Shown piece after piece: positions 50,136-57,941 of a stretch of 64,000 bases of DNA (position 1 is its first letter; the number at the start of each line of letters is the position of its first letter). The notes beneath the pieces were generated by a model. That model ran no database searches, was not told the DNA's origin, and saw only the letters and a list, made by a program, of their open reading frames with translations. A program made the translations under genes and the position numbers. Where the stretch lies: assembly GCF_016862195.1 (NCBI RefSeq), contig NZ_BOMM01000049.1:62001-126000 (forward strand), read 5' to 3'. The DNA is from Paractinoplanes ferrugineus (GTDB lineage Bacteria; Actinomycetota; Actinomycetes; Mycobacteriales; Micromonosporaceae).

Positions 50136-50973
50136 AGACACCCTTCCCGTCACCTCGGTCTGGCTGACCTGCCAGCAGCCCGCGCGTGACCAGCGCCGGG
50201 GCCGCTACGTCCCGGCGACCTCAACCCATCCGGGCAAGATGCTGCCGCACCTGGCGGCCCACGCGATCAGCTCGTTCACCGCGCCGGGCGACCTGGTGTT
50301 CGACCCGATGGCCGGGTCCGGCACCACCCTGGTCGAGGCCATGCATCTGGGCCGCGACGCGATTGGCATCGACATCGAGCCCCGCTTCACCGCCCTGGCC
50401 GAGCAGAACGTCGCCCTGGCGTCGTCGCAGGGCGCGGCCGGCACGGCGAAGGTCGTCACCGGCGACGCCACCGGACTGCTCGATCTGGTCCCGGCGTCCG
50501 CGGTCGGTCAGGTGGGACTCGTGCTGACCTCACCGCCGTACGGGCGCGGGACTCATGGGCTCGTGCGGGCGGACAGTACCGGGGTACGCAAGCGGGACCA
50601 CCTGTATGGGGACCGGGAACGCGGAAACCTCGCCTATGCGGGATGGTCCCGCTTGCTCGACGGGTTCGCCACCATCCTGGCCGCCTCGTATCAGCTGCTG
50701 CGTCCCGGCGGGACCGTGGTGATCACCTGCCGACCGGTACGCCGCCAACGAGACGACCTCATCGACCTGCCCGGCGAACTCCTCGCCGTCGCCCGGTCAA
50801 CGGGACTGGTCCCCGTCCAGCGGTGCGCGGCGATGCTCGCCGCCGTCCGCGACGGGCAGATCGTCCACCGCGCCTCCATGTTCGGGCTCATGGCCGTACG
50901 CCGAGCCCGCGCCGAAGGCGTCCCCGTCCACCTCATCGCGCACGAGGACGTCTTGGTCCTGCGCCGCTGCTGA
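50125..50973 (+). CDS. DNA methyltransferase (N6-adenine or N4-cytosine)
   Basis: The 282-residue enzyme has motif I DPMAGSGTTLVEA (60-72) with the following GIDIEPR acidic loop, and motif IV TSPPYGRGTHG (135-145), the DPPY/SPPY-type catalytic signature of amino-methyltransferases. Motif I and IV order (I before IV) fits the beta/gamma-type N4/N6 enzymes. It would transfer a methyl group to DNA and may protect the element from host restriction or mark its DNA. No restriction endonuclease gene is nearby, so it is an orphan enzyme. It overlaps the degenerate partner upstream. Confidence 0.85.
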   Translation: MMAEDTLPVTSVWLTCQQPARDQRRGRYVPATSTHPGKMLPHLAAHAISSFTAPGDLVFDPMAGSGTTLVEAMHLGRDAIGIDIEPRFTALAEQNVALASSQGAAGTAKVVTGDATGLLDLVPASAVGQVGLVLTSPPYGRGTHGLVRADSTGVRKRDHLYGDRERGNLAYAGWSRLLDGFATILAASYQLLRPGGTVVITCRPVRRQRDDLIDLPGELLAVARSTGLVPVQRCAAMLAAVRDGQIVHRASMFGLMAVRRARAEGVPVHLIAHEDVLVLRRC

Positions 50974-51740
50974 ACCTGCTGAAGTTCCGTAGCAATCCAA
51001 GGGGTTCGTCCGGCCAATCCTGGGGTCCATGCAGGTCAGGAACTGTTTCTCGGAGCAAGTCTCGTCATCGTTGACCGGCCTGACACGGCTTCGGGGCGGG
51101 CGTTCGGGAATGCATCGCCATCATCCGGGGTCGTCGGGCTGTTGCTGGCCGCCGTGCCCAACCTGACAGGGCCACCCGGCGCTGTCCTGCCTGCCGTTTG
51201 CTGCCCCGTGTCAGGGTCCCGGTCTCACCGGTCACTGGCCGATAGCCGGTGACTGGTGGGGCTACCCGGCACGTCCCGGCGGAGCGGGACTCTGCCGTAC
51301 CGGCCGCCGCCGAACGAGTCCCGGCGGCGGGTCCCGCTCCGCCTCGGCGACCGAAGCGGGACCCGCCGGCTGGAGGAGTCCCGTCGAGCGGGACTTCGCC
51401 GATGTCCCGCACAGCCCCGCTCGAGCGGGGGACCTGACCGGGACTGCGGGACTGCCCGGCTGACAGGTTTTGCCAGACCGGCCGATCTGACAGCCCAGCA
51501 CCGGGACTGCCGGTCCCTCATACGCTGAAGGTTCTCCTTTTTCTTTCTGTGTCCCGATCCCTTGCCCGCGCGACGGCATCGCGCCCACCATCACGGTCGG
51601 CCGCCGCCGCCAGCCTCGGATCTGGCACCCATCTGCTGACGCCCTCCGCTGACACGGCCAGGGCGCGGTGGCGCACACCCAATTTTCCAGCGGCGGCCAT
51701 CACCCGATGGCCGCCTTCCTGCTGTCCGGAGGAGGACGAC
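50974..51740. other. 767-bp non-coding region rich in repeats (candidate origin or regulatory hub)
   Basis: No convincing gene is seen on either strand. CTGACAG-type motifs occur at 51080-51086 (CTGACAC), 51163-51169, 51460-51466 and 51487-51493. From 51273 to 51507, eleven copies of GTCCCG or its complement CGGGAC are packed together. A 9-bp hairpin (51693-51716) lies 24 nt before the next ATG. Such a region could be an origin of replication or transfer, or a dense operator array. Confidence 0.6.
51273..51507. repeat. Array of GTCCCG/CGGGAC hexamers
   Basis: GTCCCG begins at 51273, 51318, 51331, 51378 and 51404. CGGGAC begins at 51285, 51357, 51389, 51439, 51447 and 51502. Eleven copies in 235 bp is far above what a random GC-rich sequence should show. 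The two orientations alternate and form short palindromes such as GTCCCGTCGAGCGGGAC (51378-51394). Confidence 0.65.
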
Positions 51741-52202
51741 ATGCTCAAACCCGCCTGGTACTTGCCTGGTGCCGACTGGTACGCGCAGGTCCCGGATCGT
51801 CCCGGGATCGACGATGACGGCCAAGACGTCGTGAACATGCTCGCTCAGATGCTCGGCGATAATGCGCGCCTGGATCCGCCGGTCACCGTCGCGATGACCT
51901 ACATCATCCTGCTCGCTGTTGAACACCTCGGCGACATCATGACCCACGCCGTCGAACTCCACGACCTCGCCGAACTGGCCCGACTGGTGTGCGGCCTCAA
52001 CCTGATTCAGGCGCACGTGACCCAGACGATCCAGCGCATCGCCTCGAACACCGATGCGCGCGCCTTCCCCGGCTCCGTCGATGCACCGGCCGCAGCGCTG
52101 CGCGCCATTATCGACAGCCTCAGCGCTGCCGGCGCCAACAGCGAGTTGGTCGCGGGACACCTCAAAGAGGCGCACCTGCGGCTGTACGGACTCACTCAGT
52201 AG
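51741..52202 (+). CDS. Hypothetical element protein
   Basis: ATG 51741 with GGAGGA 6-8 nt upstream gives 153 residues. It is helical, acidic at the N-terminus and without membrane segments: MLKPAWYLPGADWYAQVPDR, VVNMLAQMLGDNARLDPPVT, MTYIILLAVEHLGDIMTHAV. A coiled-coil-like end has NSELVAGHLKEAHLRLYGL. No family is recognised. It is the first gene after the repeat-rich non-coding region and is preceded by a hairpin. It probably belongs to the module that follows on the same strand. Confidence 0.55.
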   Translation: MLKPAWYLPGADWYAQVPDRPGIDDDGQDVVNMLAQMLGDNARLDPPVTVAMTYIILLAVEHLGDIMTHAVELHDLAELARLVCGLNLIQAHVTQTIQRIASNTDARAFPGSVDAPAAALRAIIDSLSAAGANSELVAGHLKEAHLRLYGLTQ

Positions 52203-52235
52203 CCAGTTCCCCGCGTAACCGCTCGCATCACCTCC

Positions 52236-52290
52236 TCGGCCGTGCCCGGCCGACCGCGCGAATCCCGCGCACTCTTCCGGGCACGGCCGA
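52236..52290 (+). terminator. 14-bp inverted repeat between genes
   Basis: TCGGCCGTGCCCGG (52236-52249) pairs with 52277-52290, leaving a 27-nt loop that can pair further (GCGCG/CGCGC). It lies 33 nt after the upstream stop and 41 nt before the sigma-like ATG. Confidence 0.55.
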
Positions 52291-52331
52291 TCTGGCGTGC
52301 CCGGATTCCACCTGATGGATGGAGGAATCCA

Positions 52332-52952
52332 ATGCCGTACCCCGACCTCGGTACGCCACGCCACCGCCCCGCCGTGCCTTCGCACCACCGGCGTCCGGAC
52401 GTCGCCCCGCAGGTTCTCGCGCTGCTCGACCGCGCCCAGCACGGCGACCGCGACGCCTTCGCGCAGCTCTACCTCACCTTCCGCGAACCGGTCACCCGGT
52501 ATGTGGCCGTGCGCCTGCGAGGCCGCGACCGCGACGCGATCCCCGACCTCGTGCAGGAGACGTTCACCGGGGCCCTGGCGGACCTGAACACCGCGCTGCT
52601 CGACGTGCGCGGCTGGTTCATCTGGCACGCCGCGAAGGCGTGCAACCAGCACGACTGGTCCCGACGCCGCTACGTCCGCGCCGCGTACGCCGTCCGCGAC
52701 CACGAGCCCGCGCCCACCGCCCCGGCCGTCGCCGTACCGCCTGACCGGCTCGGGCGGATCACCTTCGCTCACGCGATGGCGAGGCTGACCGCCGCCCAGC
52801 GCCGCGCGATCCAGCTGCGCTATTTGGACGGCTACCCCCGCGACGACACCGCCCGGCTCATGGACCGCAGCACCCAAGCCGTCCGCGACCTGGAGAGACG
52901 CGGCCTGCGCCACCTCCAAGCAGCCCTCACCGCTGCGCCGGTCACGGCATGA
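52332..52952 (+). CDS. ECF-type sigma-factor-like protein
   Basis: ATG 52332 with GGAGGA gives 206 residues. Region 2 is visible as ALLDRAQHGDRDAFAQLYLT, FREPVTRYVAVRLRGR and DLVQETFTGALADL. Region 4 is a full helix-turn-helix: ARLTAAQRRAIQLRYLDGYP followed by RDDTARLMDRSTQAVRDLER. This is the two-domain layout of extracytoplasmic-function sigma factors, though region 2 is divergent and an anti-sigma gene is not evident. It could direct RNA polymerase to element promoters. The long upstream frame from 52242 has no start signal. It overlaps the next frame at its end. Confidence 0.75.
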   Translation: MPYPDLGTPRHRPAVPSHHRRPDVAPQVLALLDRAQHGDRDAFAQLYLTFREPVTRYVAVRLRGRDRDAIPDLVQETFTGALADLNTALLDVRGWFIWHAAKACNQHDWSRRRYVRAAYAVRDHEPAPTAPAVAVPPDRLGRITFAHAMARLTAAQRRAIQLRYLDGYPRDDTARLMDRSTQAVRDLERRGLRHLQAALTAAPVTA

Positions 52953-52984
52953 ATCCCGTTCAGACACCAGCGAAAGGCACGATC

Positions 52985-53407
52985 ATGACGCTGTTCTACA
53001 TCGCCGTGTACCACAACACCGACAGCCGGTTCTTCCCGTACGAGTCCGGCCACGCCCTCACCAAGGTCATCTCTCATTGGCGGGACCTGCCCGCCGAGAC
53101 CAGCCCGGAGGACATCGCCGACTGGGCGTTCGCCCTGTTCAACGCCGACCTCGACACTCTGCAGCGCCGCCGCGGATACCCCGACGGCGGCGAGTTGGAC
53201 TTCCTGCTCGCCTGCACCTACCGGCTGCTGAAGCTGCGCTCGCTGTCGGCCGGCGACATCCTCGGGATCACCAGCGAGCAGACCACCACCTTCCTGGCGT
53301 GCGAGTTCGTCGGGTGGCGACGCATCGACAGCCCGACCAACCGCACCGGCCAGGCACTGACCGCCGACACCGTCTACATGCACCTGCGCCGGAGCCACCA
53401 TGCGTGA
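52985..53407 (+). CDS. Hypothetical element protein
   Basis: ATG 52985 (AAAGG upstream) gives 140 residues; an ATG at 52949 overlapping the sigma-like stop is possible too. The protein begins MTLFYIAVYHNTDSRFFPYE and continues with helices (SPEDIADWAFALFNADLDTL, LDFLLACTYRLLKLRSLSAG). No domain is known. It overlaps the next gene by 8 nt. It resembles small proteins of actinobacterial ICEs in style only. Confidence 0.55.
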   Translation: MTLFYIAVYHNTDSRFFPYESGHALTKVISHWRDLPAETSPEDIADWAFALFNADLDTLQRRRGYPDGGELDFLLACTYRLLKLRSLSAGDILGITSEQTTTFLACEFVGWRRIDSPTNRTGQALTADTVYMHLRRSHHA

Positions 53408-53996
53408 GCACCCCTGCCACCAGCACCGGCCCGGCCAGCACACCGACGCATGCCTGACCGGCGACTGCGGCTTCTGCGGCACCAGCCTCACCGACGTCGC
53501 CTCCGGCGAATGCCGCGCCTGCCTCCGGATCGTCTGCGAACAATGCGACGGCGGATACCAGGCCGACCTCGGCCCGATCTGCCAGCCCTGCACACCGTCC
53601 GGACCCGCCGGCTCGGCTACCGGGGAACTCGTGGAGTACCGGCTGTGCGTGTTCGAGTTCGACCTGTCCTGCGGCCACACCGTCGTCATCGCCCTCACCG
53701 GCTGGTACCCGGTCACCGTCAGCTGCTGTGACCGGCTCGGCGGCACCATCCTGCGCGGCGCATACCACCCGCTGGACTCCGACATCGACTACGTCCGAGG
53801 CGTCCGCGAGCGCTACGAACTGCGCCCGAAGGGGACCCCGCCCGGCTCCACACAGGTAATTGGCCGGCGGCCCCGCACCGACGAGCCACGCCCGCCCGAC
53901 CGGCCCGGCGTGAAGGGTTCCGCCGGGCGATACCCGGCGCGTGTCGGCGCCACCTTCAGTTGGGACGGCTCGATCGCGACGCCCGAGACCACCTGA
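53400..53996 (+). CDS. Cys-rich (zinc-ribbon-like) element protein
   Basis: The 198-residue protein starts with a His/Cys-rich region: MREHPCHQHRPGQHTDACLT, DCGFCGTSL, GECRACLRIVCEQCDGGY, then ICQPCTP. These are at least four CxxC-type pairs and would bind two or more zinc ions. The second half is beta-rich (LVEYRLCVFEFDLSCGHTVV, LTGWYPVTVSCC) and ends in a disordered basic tail. A zinc-ribbon DNA- or protein-binding role is likely but unproven. It overlaps the previous gene and is followed by two hairpins. Confidence 0.6.
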   Translation: MREHPCHQHRPGQHTDACLTGDCGFCGTSLTDVASGECRACLRIVCEQCDGGYQADLGPICQPCTPSGPAGSATGELVEYRLCVFEFDLSCGHTVVIALTGWYPVTVSCCDRLGGTILRGAYHPLDSDIDYVRGVRERYELRPKGTPPGSTQVIGRRPRTDEPRPPDRPGVKGSAGRYPARVGATFSWDGSIATPETT

Positions 53997-54031
53997 CCCG
54001 GGCCGCCGTCCACGGCGCCCGAAGCACAAAA

Positions 54032-54106
54032 ACGGCCCGCCTTCGGCGGGCCGTCGTCGTATCCGGAACCCGGGACGCCTCGCCTGGAAAACGCGCGTCC
54101 CGGGTT
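54032..54106 (+). terminator. Two consecutive hairpins upstream of the GGDEF gene
   Basis: The first is a 10-bp stem with a TTC loop (54032-54054), probably a terminator of the previous gene. The second (54067-54078 with 54095-54106) is a 12-bp stem with a 16-nt loop, ending 24 nt before the GTG start. The second may be a leader structure; no known riboswitch class was recognised. Confidence 0.55.
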
Positions 54107-54130
54107 TCTCCATCGGAATGGAGGAACCCA

Positions 54131-54844
54131 GTGTTCACCACACCCCTCGTGATCGCCACCGTTGTGGCGGCCACGATCGGAGCCGTCATCGGCTTCCTGA
54201 CCAGCCGCAGGGCGACTCGGCAGATCATCGCCCGGCTGCGCGACGAACTGGCCGACAAGGTTTGGCAGCTCACCCATGACCCGCTCACCGGCCTGCACAA
54301 CCGCAGCGGCCTGCGGGCCATCCACACCGCCATCGCCGCATCCGAGCACCGGCAGATCGTCACCGTGCTCATCGACCTCGACCTGTTCAAACAGGTCAAC
54401 GACGCGTACGGCCACGACGCCGGGGACGACCTGCTCAAGGCGACCGCCGCCCGGATCGCGCGACTCGCCGCCCTCTACAGCGGGCACGCCGCGCGGCTGG
54501 CCGGCGACGAGTTCGCCGTCATCGCGCCGCTGGACGCACCCCGGCTCGCCCATATGGCACTCCTGTTCACCAGTGTCATCGCCGAATCCGTCGAGGTCCG
54601 CACCGACGACGGGCCGACCCTCGTCACGGTAACCGCGAGCCTCGGCATCGCCGTAACCGCCAGCGCCGACCTGCTCGAAGGCGTTGCCCTGCACCACGCC
54701 GACCTGGCCATGTACCACGCCAAACAGCAAGGCGGGAACCAGCACGTCCTCTACCGCGCCGGCATGACGATGCCCACCCGGCCGCCACGCCGCGGACCCC
54801 GCCTGCGCGACCAGCGCCGCACCCCGAACGGCGGCGAAGCATGA
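54131..54844 (+). CDS. Diguanylate cyclase (GGDEF-domain) membrane protein
   Basis: GTG 54131 with GGAGG 5-6 nt upstream gives 237 residues. One membrane helix (about 5-24, LVIATVVAATIGAVIGFL) is followed by a short coiled linker and a GGDEF domain: HDPLTGLHNRSGLRAIHTAI, VLIDLDLFKQVNDAYGHDAG, and the active site RLAGDEFAVIAPL. AGDEF in place of GGDEF is tolerated in active enzymes. It would make c-di-GMP from GTP at the membrane. No EAL domain or inhibitory RxxD site was noticed. On this element it may couple signalling to conjugation. It overlaps the next gene by 4 nt. Confidence 0.82.
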   Translation: MFTTPLVIATVVAATIGAVIGFLTSRRATRQIIARLRDELADKVWQLTHDPLTGLHNRSGLRAIHTAIAASEHRQIVTVLIDLDLFKQVNDAYGHDAGDDLLKATAARIARLAALYSGHAARLAGDEFAVIAPLDAPRLAHMALLFTSVIAESVEVRTDDGPTLVTVTASLGIAVTASADLLEGVALHHADLAMYHAKQQGGNQHVLYRAGMTMPTRPPRRGPRLRDQRRTPNGGEA

Positions 54845-56133
54845 ACCTCGCCACCCTCATGGCCTGCGCCCTCTGCCGCGAAGCCCTGACCGAACACCAC
54901 GACGGCGGGCACATCAGCTACCGGCACCCGGTCGCCGAGAAGGACCACCCGGTCACCCCCATCAGCGCCGCCCTGCTGCGCGACGTCTTCCACCGCTGTC
55001 ACACCTGCTCCGACGGCCTGCCGGTCTGGGACTACCGAACCGGCCTCATCCAACTCCTGGCCGTCGATGCCGGTGTCGTGCAGACCTACAACGACCACTG
55101 GCAGATCTGCTACCCGTGCGCCCAGATAGTCGAAGCCGACGACATCGACGCTCTCACGGCCCGGTGCGCTGGCCTGGTCGGATGGCGTCCCGGCAGCATC
55201 GAGTACACCCAACTGAACCTGCTGCACCGGGGCATCGTCCTCGGCCGCGAAGACCGGACCCTGTTGGCCACCACGCCGTGGCCACCGGCCCGGATCACCG
55301 CCGACATGCTGCCGAAGATCCGTGACCGGTTCACCGGCCTGCTCCGCGGCAGCGTGCGGCTACCCGACCCGATCAACGAGCCGAGCAGTCGACGGCACCT
55401 GGCCGACCAGCTCGACGTCGCACCGATGTACTGGGTCAACGACGAGTTCACCGGCCTGGTCACCGCGGTCAGCGCTGACCAGCCCACCGCCCGACTCACC
55501 GACGAGATCGCACCTACCCCGGATGGCCTGATCGTCTGGGCCGAGCCGGTCGGCACCAGGGAGGAACTCGCCGCCGTCTCCTGGACCCAGAACTCCGACG
55601 GCTGGCAGCTCATTGGCTACCGCAGCATCGGCACCGCCGTCCCCGACACCCTCATGCCGCAACTGCGGCATGAGATCGGCTGGCTGCTGCCCATCCACAC
55701 CGAACATCTCACCCGTCGGGCTGCCATCGACGGTGACCACCCGCTCAGCCCAATGGTCACCACCTGGCTGCTGATTCACCAGCAGATGGCCGACACCGTG
55801 GCGACGAAACTGCCCAACGGCACGATCCGCGCCTACCAGCGCAGCCGACGCCCGGCACCCGAGGTCAGGACCGTACGGATCAAACCCCGCACCACCACCC
55901 CGGCCGAACCGGATCAGAGGCGCGGCAGCACGCGGACACGGGCCAAGCCCGACCACCGGTTCTGGGTCTCCGGCCACGAACGCCAACAGGCGTACGGCCC
56001 CGGCCGAAGCCTGCGCCGGCCCGTCGACATCCAGCCTTTCCTCAAGGGCGAGGAACACCTGCCCATCAAGTTGAGCACCACCGTCCGCGTCCTGCGCGGA
56101 CGCCCCGACACCGGCAACAGCACACCCGAGTGA
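54841..56133 (+). CDS. Large hypothetical element protein with Cys pairs
   Basis: The 430-residue protein overlaps the GGDEF gene by 4 nt. Early Cys pairs (ACALCREALTEHHDGG, FHRCHTCSDGLP, ICYPCAQIVEADD) look like zinc-binding knuckles. The middle is a mixed domain (WPPARITADMLPKIRDRFTG, MYWVNDEFTGLVTAVSADQ). The C-terminal third is basic and proline-rich and ends RFWVSGHERQQAYGPGRS. No firm family is recognised. It may be part of the replication or mobilisation machinery, given its size and position, but no relaxase motif was found in it. Confidence 0.55.
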   Translation: MNLATLMACALCREALTEHHDGGHISYRHPVAEKDHPVTPISAALLRDVFHRCHTCSDGLPVWDYRTGLIQLLAVDAGVVQTYNDHWQICYPCAQIVEADDIDALTARCAGLVGWRPGSIEYTQLNLLHRGIVLGREDRTLLATTPWPPARITADMLPKIRDRFTGLLRGSVRLPDPINEPSSRRHLADQLDVAPMYWVNDEFTGLVTAVSADQPTARLTDEIAPTPDGLIVWAEPVGTREELAAVSWTQNSDGWQLIGYRSIGTAVPDTLMPQLRHEIGWLLPIHTEHLTRRAAIDGDHPLSPMVTTWLLIHQQMADTVATKLPNGTIRAYQRSRRPAPEVRTVRIKPRTTTPAEPDQRRGSTRTRAKPDHRFWVSGHERQQAYGPGRSLRRPVDIQPFLKGEEHLPIKLSTTVRVLRGRPDTGNSTPE

Positions 56134-56141
56134 TCCCGCAC

Positions 56142-56172
56142 GTGGTGGGTGAGGCCCAACCTCACCCACCAC
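56142..56172 (+). terminator. 13-bp terminator-like hairpin
   Basis: Stem 56142-56154 with 56160-56172, loop CCCAA, starting 8 nt after the stop of the 430-residue gene. No T-run. Confidence 0.6.
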
Positions 56173-56361
56173 GGCGTAGCGGTCCCGTGCATGACGGCGG
56201 CTGTCCCGCCGGACAAACGCCGCCCTACCGGTGCGCGCCTCACCGAGCCGACCTGCCCCGGTACGCACAGCGCCACGCCGCCCTGCGTGCTGCCCCGGTG
56301 GTCAGCCGACTCGAACACCCCACCAGCAGCGAAACCAGACCCTGGACAAGGAGCCCTTTTC

Positions 56362-57369
56362 ATGTCCGATGCCGTACTCCAACTACAGATCCGCAGCGAC
56401 GTCGACCTCGTCGCCGTCGTGCCCTACCTGCTCGGCTTCCAACCCGGCAACGGCAGCATCGTCGTCATGGCCGTCGCCGACAACCTCGTCGTCTTCGGCG
56501 CACGCCTGGACCTTCCCGGACCCGACGATCCCACCACGGCGCTGCTCGACATGAGCCACCACATCGCCGACGTCGCCCGCCGAGCCCACCCGAATCCCAC
56601 CATGGTCCTCATCGGCTACGGCCCCGCCACCGACCTCGACCCGGCACTGCACACTGTCGCCGCCGTGTTCGCCATCGACGGACTACCCGTACGCCTACCG
56701 CTGCGCGTGACCGACAACCGCATCCACCACCTCGGCTGCACCTACCCCGACTGCCCGGCGGACGGCACACCCTTCGACCCCTGCGCCTCGCCGATCCCGG
56801 CCGAGGCAACGTACGCCGGCGTGGTCGCTCTACCCAGCCGGGACGCCAAGGCCGCCCTGCTCAAACCGGACCCCACCGCCACCGGCGAAACGATCCAGCG
56901 GGCGATCATCGAGGCAATCACACGCCTCGACATGCAGGGTGACGACCGCGAGGCTGCGGCATCGACCGTTACCGCGGCTCTCCGCCGGTATGCCGACGGC
57001 GTCTCGCCCGATGAGACCGAACTGGCCTGGCTTCTGGTCCTGTTGTCGCGCCCATCGATATGGAGTCTGGTCCTTAGCCGCACCGAGGCGAGCCCGCAAC
57101 ACCTCGGGTTCTGGATCGAAGTCACCCGCAGAGCACCCGAACCGTTCGTCCCCGCCCCCGCCACGCTGCTCGCCATCACCGCGTGGGGATTCGGCGACGG
57201 CATGCTCGCCGAGCTGGCCGCACGCCGCGCGCTGAGGGCCGACCCGGCGAACGAGAACGCCACAGCCGTTCTCTGGGCGGTGAAGTCCGGAATCAGCCCG
57301 GCAGAGATCGAACGGTCGATCACCCACCCGGAAACGACAGGGGACCCGAAGGACGGCCATGGCAAGTAG
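56362..57369 (+). CDS. DUF4192 protein
   Basis: ATG 56362 gives 335 residues. The DUF4192 pattern is clear: SDVDLVAVVPYLLGFQPGN, SIVVMAVADNLVVFGARLDL, LIGYGPATDLDPALHTVAAV, and later the AAVRRY..G-like region (AASTVTAALRRYADGVSP). DUF4192 proteins are frequent in actinomycetes, often on plasmids or ICEs, and their function is unknown. The last residues (PKDGHGK) overlap the following gene by 11 nt. The longer frame back to 56149 is a shadow. Confidence 0.8.
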   Translation: MSDAVLQLQIRSDVDLVAVVPYLLGFQPGNGSIVVMAVADNLVVFGARLDLPGPDDPTTALLDMSHHIADVARRAHPNPTMVLIGYGPATDLDPALHTVAAVFAIDGLPVRLPLRVTDNRIHHLGCTYPDCPADGTPFDPCASPIPAEATYAGVVALPSRDAKAALLKPDPTATGETIQRAIIEAITRLDMQGDDREAAASTVTAALRRYADGVSPDETELAWLLVLLSRPSIWSLVLSRTEASPQHLGFWIEVTRRAPEPFVPAPATLLAITAWGFGDGMLAELAARRALRADPANENATAVLWAVKSGISPAEIERSITHPETTGDPKDGHGK

Positions 57370-57721
57370 GTCCCGGCCCCTCTGGTATCCGGCCATCGCC
57401 ATCACCGCCAGTCCCTGGATCCGCCAGGAAGTAGAAAAAGTCGAGCAGCAAGCGGGATGTGACATCGACGTCACGGACTCCCTTCCCGACAGCCGCAGGA
57501 ACGCTCGCCGCCGCCCGATGATCATCATCGGTGCGGACCTCGTCGGACGCGTCCGCAAACCCCTGTACTGCGGCGGCATCGTCGTCGTGGCCACACTCGC
57601 CCCCGACGACCGACGCGCCATCGACCACGCCACCAGGATCAACGCACCCCACATCGTCGCCCTCCCGCACGGACGACAGTGGCTGGCCGAGAAGCTGCTA
57701 CAGATCATGGATAGCCGGTAG
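57359..57721 (+). CDS. Small CpaE/Ssd N-terminal-domain-like protein
   Basis: The 120-residue protein resembles the receiver-like N-terminal domain of actinobacterial CpaE/Ssd proteins: AIAITASPWIRQEVEKVEQQ, then RRPMIIIGADLVGRVRK and GIVVVATLAPDDRRAIDHA, ending APHIVALPHGRQWLAEKLL. The GADL and LPxxxxWL signatures are the best matches. The aspartate expected in true receivers is not conserved. The pilus locus on this element has a CpaE-like protein lacking exactly this domain (8422-9114), so the two may work as a split pair. It overlaps the DUF4192 gene. Confidence 0.5.
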   Translation: MASRSRPLWYPAIAITASPWIRQEVEKVEQQAGCDIDVTDSLPDSRRNARRRPMIIIGADLVGRVRKPLYCGGIVVVATLAPDDRRAIDHATRINAPHIVALPHGRQWLAEKLLQIMDSR

Positions 57722-57753
57722 ATCGGGACCGCGCCCGACCCGTCGGCCGCCTC

Positions 57754-57784
57754 GGCGGAGCGAGCCAAGACGGCTCGCTCCGCC
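57754..57784 (+). terminator. 13-bp terminator hairpin at the end of the module
   Basis: GGCGGAGCGAGCC (57754-57766) pairs with 57772-57784, loop AAGAC. It is 33 nt past the stop of the CpaE-domain gene and separates the element-type module from the phosphotransferase region. Confidence 0.7.
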
Positions 57785-57820
57785 CCCCACCAGCAGCCGA
57801 ACACCGCAGGAGGTGGGCCT

Positions 57821-57937
57821 TTGTGCTTTATGGGATTCATGGTCGCGGTGATCCAGATCTGGTGTGCCCTACTCCCGGAGAGGTCTGGTCGCCTGATGGC
57901 TGGAGCAGGCGGCTTTCGCCCGGGTGCGGCAGGATAG
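57821..57937 (+). CDS. Possible leader peptide (38 codons) before the phosphotransferase
   Basis: A TTG at 57821 lies 7 nt after a perfect GGAGG and opens a frame with a hydrophobic start (CFMGFMVAVIQIWCALLPE), ending at TAG 57935-57937. The phosphotransferase GTG is 4 nt further on. A well-placed ribosome site followed by a short frame, then the resistance-like gene, is the layout of a translational attenuator. It could also be just the start of a longer unrecognised frame. Confidence 0.35.
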   Translation: MCFMGFMVAVIQIWCALLPERSGRLMAGAGGFRPGAAG

Positions 57938-57941
57938 AGGG

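Noticed and set aside
57875-57885. 11-bp match (CCGGAGAGGTC) to the anticodon arm of the tRNA-Val, as a possible right attachment site
   Set aside because: A tRNA-restoring integration should leave a copy of the tRNA 3' end at the right junction. The bases after 57885 do not match the tRNA, so this is probably chance.
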